Assembly (NCBI GenBank): GCA_020152595.1
Contig: JAIGNY010004481.1
Span: forward strand, 62,001-126,000
Source of the DNA: Chiridota heheva
Lineage: Eukaryota > Echinodermata > Holothuroidea > Apodida > Chiridotidae
Direction: 5' to 3'
Length of the DNA: 64,000 bases
Below the pieces are notes generated by a model. The model searched no databases. It saw only the letters and a program-made list of their open reading frames with translations, and was not told where the DNA came from. Below are positions 21,705-33,906 of this stretch, one piece after another. How positions within the stretch are numbered: the first letter of the stretch is position 1; each line of letters starts with the position of its first letter. The translations under genes were made by a program, and so were the position numbers.

Positions 21705-22532
21705 ATCAACTTAGCTAATGTTGCCTAGACCTCTCCATTTACACTACCTTGAAGAACTGATGGCCATCATTTTTCTGACTTGGCAACCACACAATAACCT
21801 TTGTTGTCTGGAGGGGAGGGGGGTCGAGGGTCGTTTATAGCACTATTGAAGTGGTGAGACTTAGGACAGTATATCAAAGGAGGAAATATATTCACTATTC
21901 TTGCCACTGTACAATTATTTACTTTCCATGAAGTGCCACACATTGCTGTGAAATATGTCGAAATGTAGACAACTTGTTGGAGACGGAAGTTCATATCAAA
22001 TGAACTTTGTTCGACATAAAGTAACAACCATTATAAATTACAGCACAAACATTTACTCACACACCTTCCTTCTTTCATTTCCTTCAATTGAGTGTGTATC
22101 TTTTTGTTTAATCAACAAAACTACTGTTAGAATAAACTTCAATAATTGAACAATTAACAGGGCATGATGTATAACTCTGGCAATAAATTTTCAGTCCACA
22201 TCCAAACTCACCAGAGTGTTTATAACTTACATAAAAACATCCTTTAAAAGTCCAAATGAATCCTCAGACCCACATTACACGCATGACCTGGCCTTGCAGA
22301 AACCCTATCCACAATACCTGGCCTTTCACAATAAATTTCATTGTGTGCATATAGGTGATTGGAAGTGTAATTACTGATGTGTAAAATCACTGAACTATCA
22401 GTAATGGGTTTCTTAATTGCTTCTAGCAGTCTCAAAGTCATTTCTGCCGAAATTGAGGTTCTTGCGGGTAAAAAGACTGAAAATTTGTAGTGAGGATTGG
22501 GGTAATGGGTACTGTATATGGACATGTAGAAG
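21705..22532. other. No gene recognised
   Basis: It contains a G-rich spot (21810-21835). Open stretches here have no recognisable domain. Confidence 0.4.
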
Positions 22533-22613
22533 CAGGGGTCAAATTTTAGACTTTTACCACTGTTCCACGGAACACTGCTTTCTTGAAAAACACTGTTCCT
22601 AATCAATTTCACT

Positions 22614-23350
22614 GTTCCAACATTTTTGTCAATAAAAAAGCAAATTCCTTGCTTTAAATTTGACACAATATGCACTTTTTTGTCTTTATATATCCGTAAG
22701 AGAAAAGAAGAAATAATTAAGTCATAAGACTGCTGCACACGTGTCAAAATTGTAAACCAAGAAATTATCTTAAAGATGATGAATATGTAGTACTAGTTAT
22801 TACGTCTTTAAACAGCGTGAAGGGAGAAAGGAAGGGGAGGGGGGCCAAAATTATAAACCAAGTAAGGCTGTAACACATGTCTGTAACGGAAATCATGATA
22901 GTTGCGTTATTTAACACATGCAAACACAGTATCAGGGATGTGAGTAAGAAATTCCAACATTTTCGTCAATAAAAAACAAATTCCTTGCTTTAAATTTGAC
23001 ACAATATGCACTTTTTGTCTTTATATATCCGTAAGAGAAAAGAAGAAATAATTAAGTCATAAGAGTCAAAATTGTAAACCAAGAAATTATCTTAAAGATG
23101 ATGAATATGTAGTACTAGTTAAGTAAACAGCGTGAAGGGAGAAAGGAAGGGAGGGGGGGGCAAAATTATAAACCAAGTAAGGCTGTAACACGTAATACGT
23201 AATGGAAATCATGATAGTTGCGTTATTTAACACATGCAAACACAGTATCAGGGATGTGAGTGAGACATAAGAAATTCTTTTGAAGATTATAAATATGTAG
23301 CACAAATTATTACGTCTTCAGTAAACAGCAGGAAGGGGGAGGGGGCTTGT
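22614..23350. repeat. 338-bp tandem duplication plus partial third unit
   Basis: Unit 1 starts at 22614 and unit 2 at 22951, both with ttccaacatttt. They match through ttgctttaaatttgacacaa, atatccgtaagagaaaagaa, gatgaatatgtagtactag and gggatgtgag. A partial third unit follows from about 23262. Unit 2 lacks the short block ctgctgcacacgt of unit 1. Confidence 0.88.
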
Positions 23351-23926
23351 CAATTTGATCACACCACGTGCTGGAAAATATATTTTTCCAACAAAAAAAC
23401 TTACACAGCATTAGGGAGAAAAATGAATTCATGGGGATGTTTAAACATAAAAATATGCTTTTAACAAAAGTTATCAGATGTTTTGTATCAATTATAATGT
23501 GTTTTCAGTGGGTAATTAATTCTAACCACTTCCGACCGAATATGGAAGTTATACACGGTCGATTTAATGACACCACTCAGTAGAAACTTATATAATTTTG
23601 TCATAAAAACAAAAATAATGAGGTCACACACAAAGTTCATCTTAATAAGGTCTTGAATCCCATTACATTAATTACTCGGAATTATCGTGCACGCATATCC
23701 ATTGTTTCTAGCTATTTATTCTACATATGGAGCATTTTTCAAGCAAGCATTAATATTCCCTGACAGATATATCCCCTTTTAGTGAATAAATCCCCAATTA
23801 AGCTTAACCCAGGGTCCTGGGAGCTGTTATTTTGACAGCTTAGTGGTAAGACCTAAGAAGGAAACTGCCCAAGAAAACTCTTCTCCAGGTAGTACGTACT
23901 GAAATGCTTTTCTACTGACATACTTT

Positions 23927-24610
23927 TAGCACTGCGAATGTTTAGGGATTTTAGTTAACATGTACATGTCAAAAAACGAGCGTGTATCGTTTACATGTGC
24001 ATAGTACCGTGATTTTCGGAAGTACACCCAAAAAAGTTTTAAAATGGTGCAACTTGTATGGCAAAAGTATTGACCCTATTGCCTAAATAGACACTGGATT
24101 TTTGCTTTCCAAATCATGAAAAGTGCATTTCTACAGTATAAATCATCATTTTTAGGGAAAATGTGAATGGACATTTGGCTAAGAAAGAACAGAAAAGTTC
24201 CCCTCAATGTCATTTAATCCTAACAGTGCATAACTTTTTTGCCGTACTCGCTAGAACTTTCAGTAAAAATATTGGATACTGTGCTACCTCGATGCCTCGC
24301 TGTAATCAATTTCCAAACTACGCCACCACCCCGGAAATACAGTTTATCAGTCATATTAAAATGGCTGCGATCTTTGCCTATCATGCAGTATTTTAGCTCT
24401 GCTGAAACCCTTTTTGTTCGTTTATTTTGCAATATTTGTTTTCTTTCATGCAAAATTTATTTGACTCACCAGGTAATGTTTACATGTAAATGTACCAAGC
24501 GCCATGATTAAAGAATTTTCACTGTGTATTTTGTGGTCAATTTTACAGCTTGTATAACAGGTCTTGACAGAGTGGGATAAAATCCTAGCATTATGTTATT
24601 GTTAGTTTAA
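23927..24610 (+). mobile_element. hAT-like family I, 3' truncated
   Basis: It starts with TAGCACTGCGAATGTTTAGG, a version of the family terminus, and follows the family body to about 24610. The right terminus is missing. It contains aaaatggctgcgatctttgc at 24359. Confidence 0.75.
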
Positions 24611-25134
24611 GCAGCCCGATTTATGATCGATTGCAGCAGTAAAATTGCAGGAAAAGAAAGGTTTTACATACTTTGAAAATGATTTGTTAGGAGGGATTTT
24701 ACTCTTAGAGCACGTTCTATGAGCAGAAAACAATATAATGCAGGATGTTGATGTTATATTGTTTGAGAAAAAAAGAAAAAAACCCAGTTTTATGAAACAG
24801 TGGTATTTGAAAATTCACTGTTCCTGTTTAAAAAGCAATGTTCTTGGAAAAGCAGAACAGCGGGATTTTCAACCCCTGGTAAAATTGCTTTAAAATTTAC
24901 TTATAATGGAACCAATAAAAAATTGGTTAAAAATGAACCATTTTAGGGTGCTTCTAAATTTTTGGTATTAATATTCAAATTTGTATGCAAATTTGTGATA
25001 TACTGTAATGCAAATATTTTCTTACGTAAATCCTTTATTTCTTTATGTCTATCAAAACTATTTAAAGTGGTGCAGCAAATTCAGATTTGAGGCTTAGCTC
25101 CCCCTCTCCCCTCCCTCATCATATCCTTACAGGA

Positions 25135-25230
25135 ATAAACTTTTAGTTTTGAGGATAATATCTTTTAGTTTGAGGATGAAATCTTTTAGTTTGAGGATGA
25201 AATCTTTTAGTTTTGAGGATAGAATCTACT
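25135..25230. repeat. 25-bp minisatellite, about 4 units
   Basis: Units of cttttagtttgaggatgaaat type, with small length differences between units. Confidence 0.85.
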
Positions 25231-25489
25231 TTTAGGCATCAATTAAGGGTTTTCCCACATAAATTTAAGGATGCAGCATTCCTTTTGAGGAATTTAGTTG
25301 CAATGTTTAAGGATTTAAAATCTCATTGATTGAAATTGCTCGACCATCAAAAGTCATGAAAATTAACTTATATTATTGTGCAATGTCCATAGTGGCCTGT
25401 ACATACAGGGAGAGTACAATACTTTATGTCCGGAGTTAAGAATTTCCTGCCAGTGGAACATAATTTTAAGTAATATTTATTGAAATAAT

Positions 25490-25720
25490 GATGACTTAAT
25501 CAACTCTTAACATTATTGATTGCCTGCAACTTTGATATTATTACAAATTACAAACTTTTTGTGTCTGTATAGTGAGGAAAGGTGCATGTTTGGTAGTCAT
25601 ATTAACTTCGTTATTAGTTCATAAATAGAACAATATCGGTAGAATATCGTCCATATCGATATGGGTTAATATCGAATAATATCAAAATATCACCCAAGCT
25701 TATTTAGCATAATTTAACAA
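25490..25720. mobile_element. hAT-A relic, internal fragment
   Basis: It matches 38380-38610: actgcctg/attgcctgc, aactttgatat, ctttttgtg-ctgt, atgtttg-tagtcat, and the aatatcgatatg-ttaatat block. Both ends are missing. Confidence 0.6.
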
Positions 25721-25800
25721 TTTATAAAAATTTGATCAGTAAGAACTAAAAGTGCTACAAGTACTTTCAAAATTCATAAACTGATCTCAACTTTGTTTAA

Positions 25801-25899
25801 CCAGGAATCTGTTACTCCCAAATAACAGATCCCTGGATCAACATAACAACCCTAATTGATATTACCAGGGATTTGTTATTCCCAAATAACAAATCCTTG
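25801..25899. repeat. Two tandem hairpins with paired substitutions
   Basis: Hairpin 1 (25801-25836) pairs ccaggaatctgtta with taacagatccctgg around a loop ctcccaaa. Hairpin 2 (25865-25899) pairs ccagggatttgtta with taacaaatccttg around ttcccaaa. The stems differ by a C/G to T/A change on both arms, so pairing is preserved. Start-to-start spacing is 64 bp. Confidence 0.75.
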
Positions 25900-25973
25900 A
25901 TACTGTACAACATGCAGTTACAGTGCCTTCCTACTTTTATTTCCTTCTACATGTACATCTTTCTGTACATTGT

Positions 25974-26340
25974 TTAAAGGGACACTAGACCAAAACAGAA
26001 GGGCACAATTTTCCAGAGACCCACAAAAATTCAGCAAAGTATTTGTACCCTTGTTGAGAGCTACAAACTTCTCTAACACCAGTGCCCCACAGTAGCTTTG
26101 TTGTTTCCTCCCCCTCCTCCTTTGGCACGTCCTGCCCCTCATCAGAAAAAAATGTTGATTTTATGTCGTTTTTTAATTGAAAGAATTCTTTAACAACCCA
26201 ATAATCTTGATTAACCTCATAAATGAACCAGAACCAAAAGGTTTTGCAGTTCCGATGTTTTTTTTTCAGAGGCTCATTGATTTGCAAAATTTGTATTAAC
26301 TGTCATGTCATTGCATAGGCTTATCATGAAATATTTGTTC
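25974..26340. mobile_element. Composite of transposon fragments
   Basis: A family A end (TTAAAGGGACACTAGACC) lies at 25974. A reversed family D piece follows at about 26085-26225 (tagctttgttgtttc, cctgcccctcatca, ataatcttgattaacctcat). Then comes a block shared with 35686-35775 (agaaccaaaaggttttg, tgtattaactg). Family boundaries are approximate. Confidence 0.55.
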
Positions 26341-26461
26341 CATGATATTTATTCATAAGCCACACCATGCAGATCAATAAAAATGTTGACAGCATTAGCA
26401 TTGCAAAATAACTAACAACATTATCATAGCAAGTATGATGCAAAAACGGTTGCAGGTGTAT

Positions 26462-27472
26462 TAGAGCTCTGAACGTTTAGGGATATTAGTAAACCTATAC
26501 TTGCCCAAAAATGCGAGCGTGTATTGTTTACACGCGATTAGTACTGTAATTTTCTGAAGTACACCAAAATTGCTCCAATTTACAACGCCAAGTAAAAAAA
26601 AATGTTCAACCAGTATGACAAGTATTGACCCCATTGTCTAAATAGACACTGGAGTTTTGCTTTCCAAATTGTGAAAAGTCTATTTCTACAGTATAAATCA
26701 TCATTTTTATGACAAATGTACGTGGAAATTCAGTTTAGAAAGAACAAAACTTTACTTCAATGTCATTTAATCTCAACATTGCGTAACTTTTTTGTCGTAC
26801 TCGCTAGGGCTTTCACTGTGAAAATCTTGCATACTATAATACCTTGCCGTAAAAGTTTTCAAACTACGCCACCACCTCGGAAGTATTGCTTATATCAGTC
26901 CTCTGGGGAAAATGGCCGCCATGTTTGCAAAGCTTACATAATTTCACCTTTTCTTGATTGTTTATTTTGCAATATTTCTTAATTTTTGCGAAATTTATTT
27001 TGACTCAGGCAATATTTATATGTAAATGTACTGATTGTCACGATTAAAATATTTTGACCGTGTGTTTTGGGCTTGATTTAACAGCTTGTAAAATGGGCCT
27101 TGATTGAGTGGGATTAAAGCCTTCTGTTATTGGCCTATTGTTAGTTTCACAAGTTCACTATTTACTGTCGCAAATTTGCAGTGCATTTCACAAGTTACTC
27201 AGATTTTAATGAAATCAAAGTGCAAAATATGATTACTGCACATGTGATTCTCGCATTTAAAAAGGATTATGCTAATCGGGTTTACAGTTTGTAAAAGTCA
27301 AAGATTGGAATTTTGTCAGCTAAATTGAATTGAATCATGAATGACATTGATTTTCAAGGGCAAGACTTGACTATGAAAAACGATTACTCACAATATAATA
27401 ATTAGTACTGTACACGTTTATTTAGTGCATTTGTGAACTTTTAGCATGTACACGCTCAATGGTCACAGCTCT
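26462..27472 (+). mobile_element. hAT-like family I, full-length copy
   Basis: Both termini are visible: TAGAGCTCTGAACGTTTAGG on the left and, inverted, AGAGCTGTGACC on the right. The body carries the block aaaatggccgccatgtttgc at 26910. No transposase frame. The target duplication is not recognisable. Confidence 0.75.
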
Positions 27473-27489
27473 TTCATTTATTTCATTTC

Positions 27490-28310
27490 AAGAATTTGTC
27501 AGTAAGCCCACCTACTCATTGATATTCATGACATCACTACCACAACATTAGAACATATGTACAGACCCATGACCCCTAATATAGCATAAATCTGATATAT
27601 CATTCATGAGATGCAGTATGGTGTTTACATCATTTAGGACTTTCACATTAAGCCATGTACAATATGCATATCAATGACATCTGCTGATAACATAAGTATG
27701 TACACATTAACCAATAAAATTATCATGCCCAATATGACATGAAATGGGACATACAGTTGCTTATTTATCACTTTTTCAAAATTTTCACTTTTGATTAATA
27801 TGTACAATATCACCACCAAAAACAATTGGGCACAACAACAGACCATGCGCTATATGTGTACCAAATATGACATGAATCCAGTTTACCGTTCTTGAGATAC
27901 CGTGTTTACAAGTTCTTTTCAGCAAAATCATATTAAGCTCCGCCTACTACATATATTAATGAAATTTAACATTTTTACACAATGAACATGTACACACTAG
28001 CTAACATCATATTTATACCGAATATGAAATAAAACAGACTTGCGATTGTTAAAATATGAGCATTTTCAGATTTTTACATTAAGCCCCGCCTACTCATTAA
28101 TATGCATGAGTCACCACCAAAAACAATAGGCCACATCTACGGACCATGGGTTAACTGTGTACCAAATATGACATTAATCCAGAGTACCGTTCTTGAGATA
28201 TAGCAATTACGAGCTAGCAATCACAAACACACACACATACATACTGTAGATACATACATACACACACGCCATCATGACCCTATCGCATCGGAACCAAAAA
28301 CTGGCGACCA
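27490..28310. repeat. Interspersed repeat H, copy 1
   Basis: Internally repeated modules contain aagccccgcctactcattaa, tatgcatga, gaccatggg-taactgtgt, accaaatatgacat-aatcc and gtaccgttcttgagata. They end in a CA/CATA-rich tail (28221-28270) and ggaaccaaaaactggcgacc. At least three diverged modules occur in tandem. This is a dispersed repeat of unknown class. Confidence 0.7.
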
Positions 28311-28607
28311 CATTCCCTCATTTCCAAAAATTTGATCACCAAAATACTCGGCAGTAAAAAAAAGAAACTGTTTTAAATTCTCATTTTGAATGAAGGCCCC
28401 CTCCTTTCTCTATTGATTTCCTGCATGGATAATTTAACTTCATACTTTCATAACAACTCGTTTTAAGTTTTTAAAAAACACAAAACAATCGACAAAGCAA
28501 AACATATCATTCTTTATCTGCAAAATGACAATTATTTTTTACAAGGTACAGTAAGTGGATATACTTTGAAAATGGATAAAACAGCTTCTAATTTCAAAAT
28601 GGATTTC
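28311..28607. other. No feature recognised
   Basis: AT-rich spacer to the inverted repeat. Confidence 0.4.
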
Positions 28608-28860
28608 TATTTTCAAAATGGACTGGATAAAGCCTTCACATTTACGATTATACTCTTTTTGGGTGCTTAATAAACTCTGTACTAGAATAGCAAACAAATA
28701 AAGCCTTCACATTTACGATTATACTTTTTTTTGGTACTTAATAAACTCTGTACCAGAATAGCAAACAAAAATTTGATTTCCTATGCTGGTACAGAGTTTA
28801 TTAAGCAGTCAAAAAGAGTATAATCGTAAATGTGAAGGCTTTGTTCCAGTCCATTGAAAA
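28608..28860. repeat. Inverted repeat with duplicated left arm
   Basis: A segment with aagccttcacatttacgatt and cttaataaactctgtac occurs twice in direct orientation (28628 and 28698) and once inverted (28781-28843). The second copy and the inverted copy form a stem of about 62 bp with a loop of about 20 bp. The outer flank of the inverted copy (aatggactgga) matches the first copy instead. Confidence 0.88.
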
Positions 28861-30180
28861 TAAAAGCTGCTATAAGAAAACTATCCAGGAATACGTTTTT
28901 AATTAAGTTGAACTGGTTTATCTTTATTCCTACAAAATAGCTACAAAATACGGACATTATTTCCACTTTATTCTTACAAGTTTCTTTGACTCTTCCTTAA
29001 CTCTATATCGTATGCTATACAATCCTTGATATCGCACATATTGTATCGGCGCCATGAGGCTTGTCAGCTTGTGGGGAGAAAGTTTTGGTTTAAAAATCAA
29101 GATTAGTCTGCCAGTAATTTTGGAGCAGAAAATAATAAAGTTATTTCATGCTATTAAAATATTTTTGTTACTCAAAGAAACTTATTTTGGTCACTAGGTG
29201 AGACATAGTGTTATTTCTCCATCCAATAAAATCATCATTTTTTTAATTTTTTGGTCGCCAAGATTTAAGTTTTCATTGCCATGGCGACAGGAATTGCCAA
29301 GGGTTGTTTCCATCATTCAAATTTCACAACTTACTAAACAGTGTCAAAATTTCCTACACCTATATTAAAAACAAAGAAATTACCATTTCAGAAATAGAGA
29401 GAAAACCCTTTTAAAACAATGTCCAGTATATACAAAGACCCAGAAATATTGCTAACTTCTCTCTAGCTTCCAACTGCCAATTCTTGAAAAGGCACAACCA
29501 TTTACAATCTCCCCAAAACAGAAAACACCTACCCATGCAAAAACGCACCTGCTTTATTTCATCACATATGAAACCCAAAATACAGCTTTTATCGGAAAAT
29601 CAGTATCGATGATATAAGACAAGATATTGTTTACATGCCTGTAAAATCCTTACATACTCCGATGACTGACATTAACCAAGGGAATGTAGACATCTCATTG
29701 GTTAAGGAGGAACAATTTCTTGCCTGATTTCTCAACTCAACGCATACTGCACTGTCATGTAATTGATAATTCAACCTGGCACCTTTGTGTAAAATATTTC
29801 AATGGGAATTCTACTGCACACCTCTGATATTGTATTACGGTGCATGTTTGAATAAATTTCAACTTTGCTTAACAGGAATCAAGCTCTGCAGTTCCTTGTC
29901 TTGTGTGCTATTTTTCTATAGGCAACTTAAAGCTATATGTTAAAAGGCACAGAAGAAGCTTCAAGTAACTAGAAGTGCATTCAATTCCAAACAGACTGAA
30001 AATAGGAATAAATATTCTAGCATTATTTCAACATTATTTTCAACAAGTTAGGTCCTCAAATAAACCCTGATAATAATACAACATTCTGCTTCAGTAATTT
30101 AGAGGATTTCTTAACATGTTTACTCATGGGGGTAGGTTTTGCTTCAGTAGCTAACAGGATTTCTTAGTGTATTTACTCAT
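28861..30180. other. No gene recognised
   Basis: A 1.3 kb interval of AT-rich, apparently low-copy sequence. tggcgaccaaaa-type motifs occur in opposite orientations at 28304 and 29252, too weak to call an element. Confidence 0.4.
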
Positions 30181-30310
30181 TGGGGTGGGAAGGGGTAAGG
30201 TACAGGTGGGGGTAGAGTGGGGGTGGAGGGGTGGGTGGGGAGGGACATACAACAACTGGAATTTGGGTGGGGGATAGGGGTGGGAGTGGGTGGGTGGGGA
30301 GGGACATACA
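30181..30310 (+). repeat. G-rich repeat with quadruplex potential
   Basis: Runs such as gggtggaggggtgggtgggg (30221-30240) and gggagtgggtgggtggggag (30282-30301) have many G-tracts of three or more. The flank agggacatacaacaactgga occurs twice, showing a duplication of about 60 bp. Confidence 0.8.
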
Positions 30311-30754
30311 ACAACTGGAATTTAAAACGTGGTTTACCATATTAGCGCCGTTCGGTGGAAAATAAAATCAGTGCTGAACAAAAGATGCACTTAATGCATT
30401 AAGTGTGTTAGTTTAATAGCGCTAACCGCAATAATCGTGCAGTAATTTGATCCTGTACTGTAACAAAATTAAAATGATTGAAGCTTTCCATATAGCAATA
30501 CAATACATTTAAAATGTTGTGATTCAAGTCAATTAAAATACAGCTCTTCCCGCAGTAATTACCATGTGCTTTAGAAATGTTCGCTTCAACCAAGATAAAT
30601 AACCATAAACCTAAGCTATCCAGGTCAGTGTCAATATCAAATACCTTCATACTGAAAGTATACCACTGTACATGACAAAAGTACAACTCACTCTGTGTCG
30701 TTTACAATATCAAATACCTATATATGTGTTTCTTGTTGCCATCAATGATTTAGG
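30311..30754. other. No gene recognised
   Basis: It contains the palindrome cttaatgcattaag at 30390-30403. No supportable gene. Confidence 0.4.
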
Positions 30755-31697
30755 GATGTGACCGTTTACCGATTATCGTGTACACAATCGAAAACATACA
30801 CCGTTTACATGAAAAATCACCCAGAGAAAGTGCCCTATCAGGTTTCCCAACAATACTTTGCATTCAAAATCCATATTCTTTCACATTACAGACAAAATCT
30901 ATCAATCAATGATCTTACAATTCAAACTTAACCAACGATCAACCAAGAGTTTAATCCTTTTTAATGCGAGAGTTAAATTCACACAAATCTTTCACTTTGA
31001 TTCGCCGAATTTACAGCTACTTTATGTAGGCTTAGGCCTGGTTTACAATACAGTACATGCTTAAATCTGAATTTGGTTAACACCTGTTTTACAAGCTGTC
31101 AATTGGACCCAGAAATAAAATAAATGCAAAGATTACCCCATGATTCAAATAAATTGTGCAAAAAAGAAAAAAGATTGCAAAACAAACAAACAAAAATGTT
31201 TTACAGTTGATGAGATTTCAACGTGGTTCGTATGCCATCAGCGCCATTTTGCCAAGAGGGTTGCATAAAATACAGTACAGTTGGGAATGACACTGGGTTG
31301 GAATATTTTTTATAGAGTACGCTAGCTGCAAGCTAGTGGCACACTTTCGAATCTTATACTGTGATATGTGTTGAAAACATCAAATGCTTACAAGACACTG
31401 CAATTTATTTGCTTATATTTCATTTCTGCATTGTTTTAAAGCACGTTAAAACCATGGATCATAATTTTTGACAACTTTTTCCAGCCTTACTGGTAATTTG
31501 AAGCCCTTACTCAAGTTTGTGACATTCCTTACTTATTTTTAAGGCTGGAAATCGCGATGGTTACGTTGTGTTTATTGTAGGGATAGAACCAGTTCTGCAA
31601 AAACTCCTGGAATTTTTGTGTGATCACATTTTCGCCGATCATGTACAATCAAAAAATAAATCGTTATAGTTTACTAAATCCAACAAAATGCACATCC
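30755..31697 (-). mobile_element. hAT-like family I relative, variant termini
   Basis: The ends AGGGATGTGACC and, inverted, AGGGATGTGCATTTTG differ from the other copies. The body in reverse orientation keeps family I blocks (tacaagctgtcaattg, gattcaaataaattgtg, gcaaaac, gcgccattttgcc). It is probably a subfamily with a changed terminus. Confidence 0.6.
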
Positions 31698-31780
31698 CTG
31701 CAAAATTCTGAGAAAAATAAAAAATAAAAAAAAACCTTTCGACAAAATAAAATAAAATAAACTTAGTAACATTAACACAG

Positions 31781-32185
31781 TGCCATAGCTTTGCTGTTTC
31801 AGAGGCGGGACCGCCCGCCCCTCCGTTAACCCGCCCAACCCCTCCATAAGCCCGCTCCAGCTGGCACATTCCGCCCCTCCATTGGCCTGTCCCACCCATC
31901 TGATGGCTCACCCCCTTTTAGTCTGCCCTGCTCCTCATCATAAAAAAATGTTTTAAAAATTCTTTTTAACCTAATAATCTTAATTGAACTCATAAATGAA
32001 ATACCTTACATGGATACAGAACACAGAATGATAGCATTGTCCTGTTTGGCAGATGAATTTTCCATACGAGTCAGAATAGTTTTATTCACTAGGGGCTTAC
32101 AACTTAAGGGGTACGCTGAAAAGGTGCAGTGCTTCGCATGCACAAATCTAGCACCTGCCCCTTTTTAGATCAAGTTAGGGGTTTG
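31781..32185 (-). mobile_element. Family D TIR element, copy 3
   Basis: In reverse orientation it reads from CAAACCCCTAACTTGAT to agctatggc. It contains gcatgcgaagc, tgtcctgtttggc and a C-rich block with repeated cccgccc/ccgcccctcc (31810-31885). Terminal repeats have diverged from the 13-bp consensus. Confidence 0.65.
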
Positions 32186-32611
32186 AGTAACACCTGTTAC
32201 CAAAAAAGTTCATGAATAATATGTTTTTAGTTTTTAGGGACACTTATACTGTGTACAGTATGATAAACAGTTGGCTCATGTCTATAACTTGTTTTTTCAG
32301 TTTTCAATTAGAAAAAGAAGGATACAATTTCGGTCAAAGATATTTGTCCTAGCTACTAACCTAAAGAAAATAAAGTTGGAGAAATTAACATTTCAATTTG
32401 GCATGAACACAATATATCTCCAGGGATACTTTGTGGTCAGATGTAAAGGATAATACAGTACACAAGTGTGTGATGTGTATAATTTGAACGATCTGTCCCC
32501 ATTCCCCGTATTGTTCCTTAGTGTCTCCTAACACATAAAGTGGCATACCCACGGTAAACAAGTGTAGGTAGTTAACATTTTCTAGTAGAATGATAAAGTA
32601 ACTCCCCTGGG
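32186..32611. other. Left flank of minisatellite, partly duplicated
   Basis: The blocks atatctccagggata and aggataataca-cacaagtgtgtgatg (32410-32485) and tgttccttagtgtctcctaa (32510-32530) recur to the right of the minisatellite at 34600-34670 and 34430-34450, in permuted order. Confidence 0.6.
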
Positions 32612-33906
32612 ATGAGTTCTTTGTCTTACAGTGTATACAATATGAGTTCTTTGTCTTACAGTGTATACAATATGAGTTCTTTGTCTTACAGTGTATACAA
32701 TATGAGTTCTTTGTCTTACAGTGTATACAATATGAGTTCTGTCTTACAGTGTATACAATATGAGTTCTTTGTCTTACAGTGTATACAATATGAGTTCTTT
32801 GTCTTACAGTGTATACAATATGAGTTCTTTGTCTTACAGTGTATACAATATGAGTTCTTTGTCTTACAGTGTATACAATATGAGTTCTGTCTTACAGTGT
32901 ATACAATATGAGTTCTTTGTCTTACAGTGTATACAATATGAGTTCTGTCTTACAGTGTATACAATGAGTTCTTTGTCTTAGTGTATACAATATGAGTTCT
33001 TTGTCTTACAGTGTATACAATATGAGTTCTTTGTCTAACAGTGTATACAATATGAGTTCTGTCTTACAGTGTATACAATATGAGTTCTTTGTCTTACAGT
33101 GTATACAATATGAGTTTTTGTCTTACAGTGTATGCAACATGAGTTCTGTCTTACAGTGTATACAATATGAGTTCTTTGTCTTACAGTGTATACAACATGA
33201 GTTCTTTGTCTTACAGTGTATACAATGAGTTCTTTGTCTTACAGAGTATACAATATAAGTTCTTTGTCTTACAGTGTATACAATATGAGTTCTTTGTCTT
33301 ACAGTGTATACAATATGAGTTCTTTGTCTTACAGTGTATACAATATGAGTTCTTTGTCTTACAGTGTATACAATATGAGTTCTTTGTCTTACAGTGTATA
33401 CAATATGAGTTCTTTGTCTTACAGTGTATACAATATGAGTTCTTTGTCTTACAGTGTATACAATATGAGTTCTTTGTCTTACAGTGTATATAATTTAAGT
33501 TCTTTGTCTTACAGTGTATACAATATGAGTTCTTTGTCTTACAGTGTATACAATATGAGTTTTTTGTCTTACAGTGTATACAACATGAGTTCTTTGTCTT
33601 ACAGTGTATACAATATGAGTTCTTTGTCTTACAGTGTATACATTATGAGTTCTTTGTCTTACAGTGTATACAATATGAGTTCTTTGTCTTACAGAGTATA
33701 CAATATGAGTTCTTTGTCTTACAGTGTATACAATATGAGTTCTTTGTCTTACAGTGTATACAATATGAGTTTTTGTCTTACAGTGTATGCAACATGAGTT
33801 CTGTCTTAAGTGTATACAATATGAGTTCTTTGTCTTACAGTGTATACAACATGAGTTCTTTGTCTTACAATGTTTTGAGTTCTTTGTCTTACAGTGTATA
33901 CAATAT
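32612..33906 (+). repeat. 30-bp minisatellite, about 43 units
   Basis: The unit is 30 bp (atgagttctttgtcttacag then tgtatacaat). Many central units are identical, while edge units are more variable. Several units lack 2 bp or more. On the plus strand each unit ends a pyrimidine-rich run in ttgtcttacag, which resembles a splice acceptor. Since 30 is divisible by three, long reading frames with a 10-residue period (MSSLSYSVYN) appear in every frame. Indels that break them argue against protein coding. Confidence 0.97.

Larger units (their letters stand above)
22533..24878. mobile_element. hAT-like element of 2.3 kb with nested content
   Basis: The ends are CAGGGGTCAAATTTTAG on the left and, inverted, CAGGGGTTGAAAATCCC on the right. 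Both are followed by ctgttc-containing blocks (cactgttcc, ttcactgttcc). No convincing target duplication is visible. It contains a 338-bp tandem duplication and a nested family I copy. No transposase frame was found. Confidence 0.6.

Noticed and set aside
22244-22747. 167-codon minus-strand open frame
   Set aside because: It runs across the terminal repeat of the 22533-24878 element, so it cannot be one ancestral protein. No domain is recognisable.
28304-29262. Possible TIR element with tggcgacca ends
   Set aside because: Only 9 bp match in inverted orientation, and the left one belongs to the end of repeat H.
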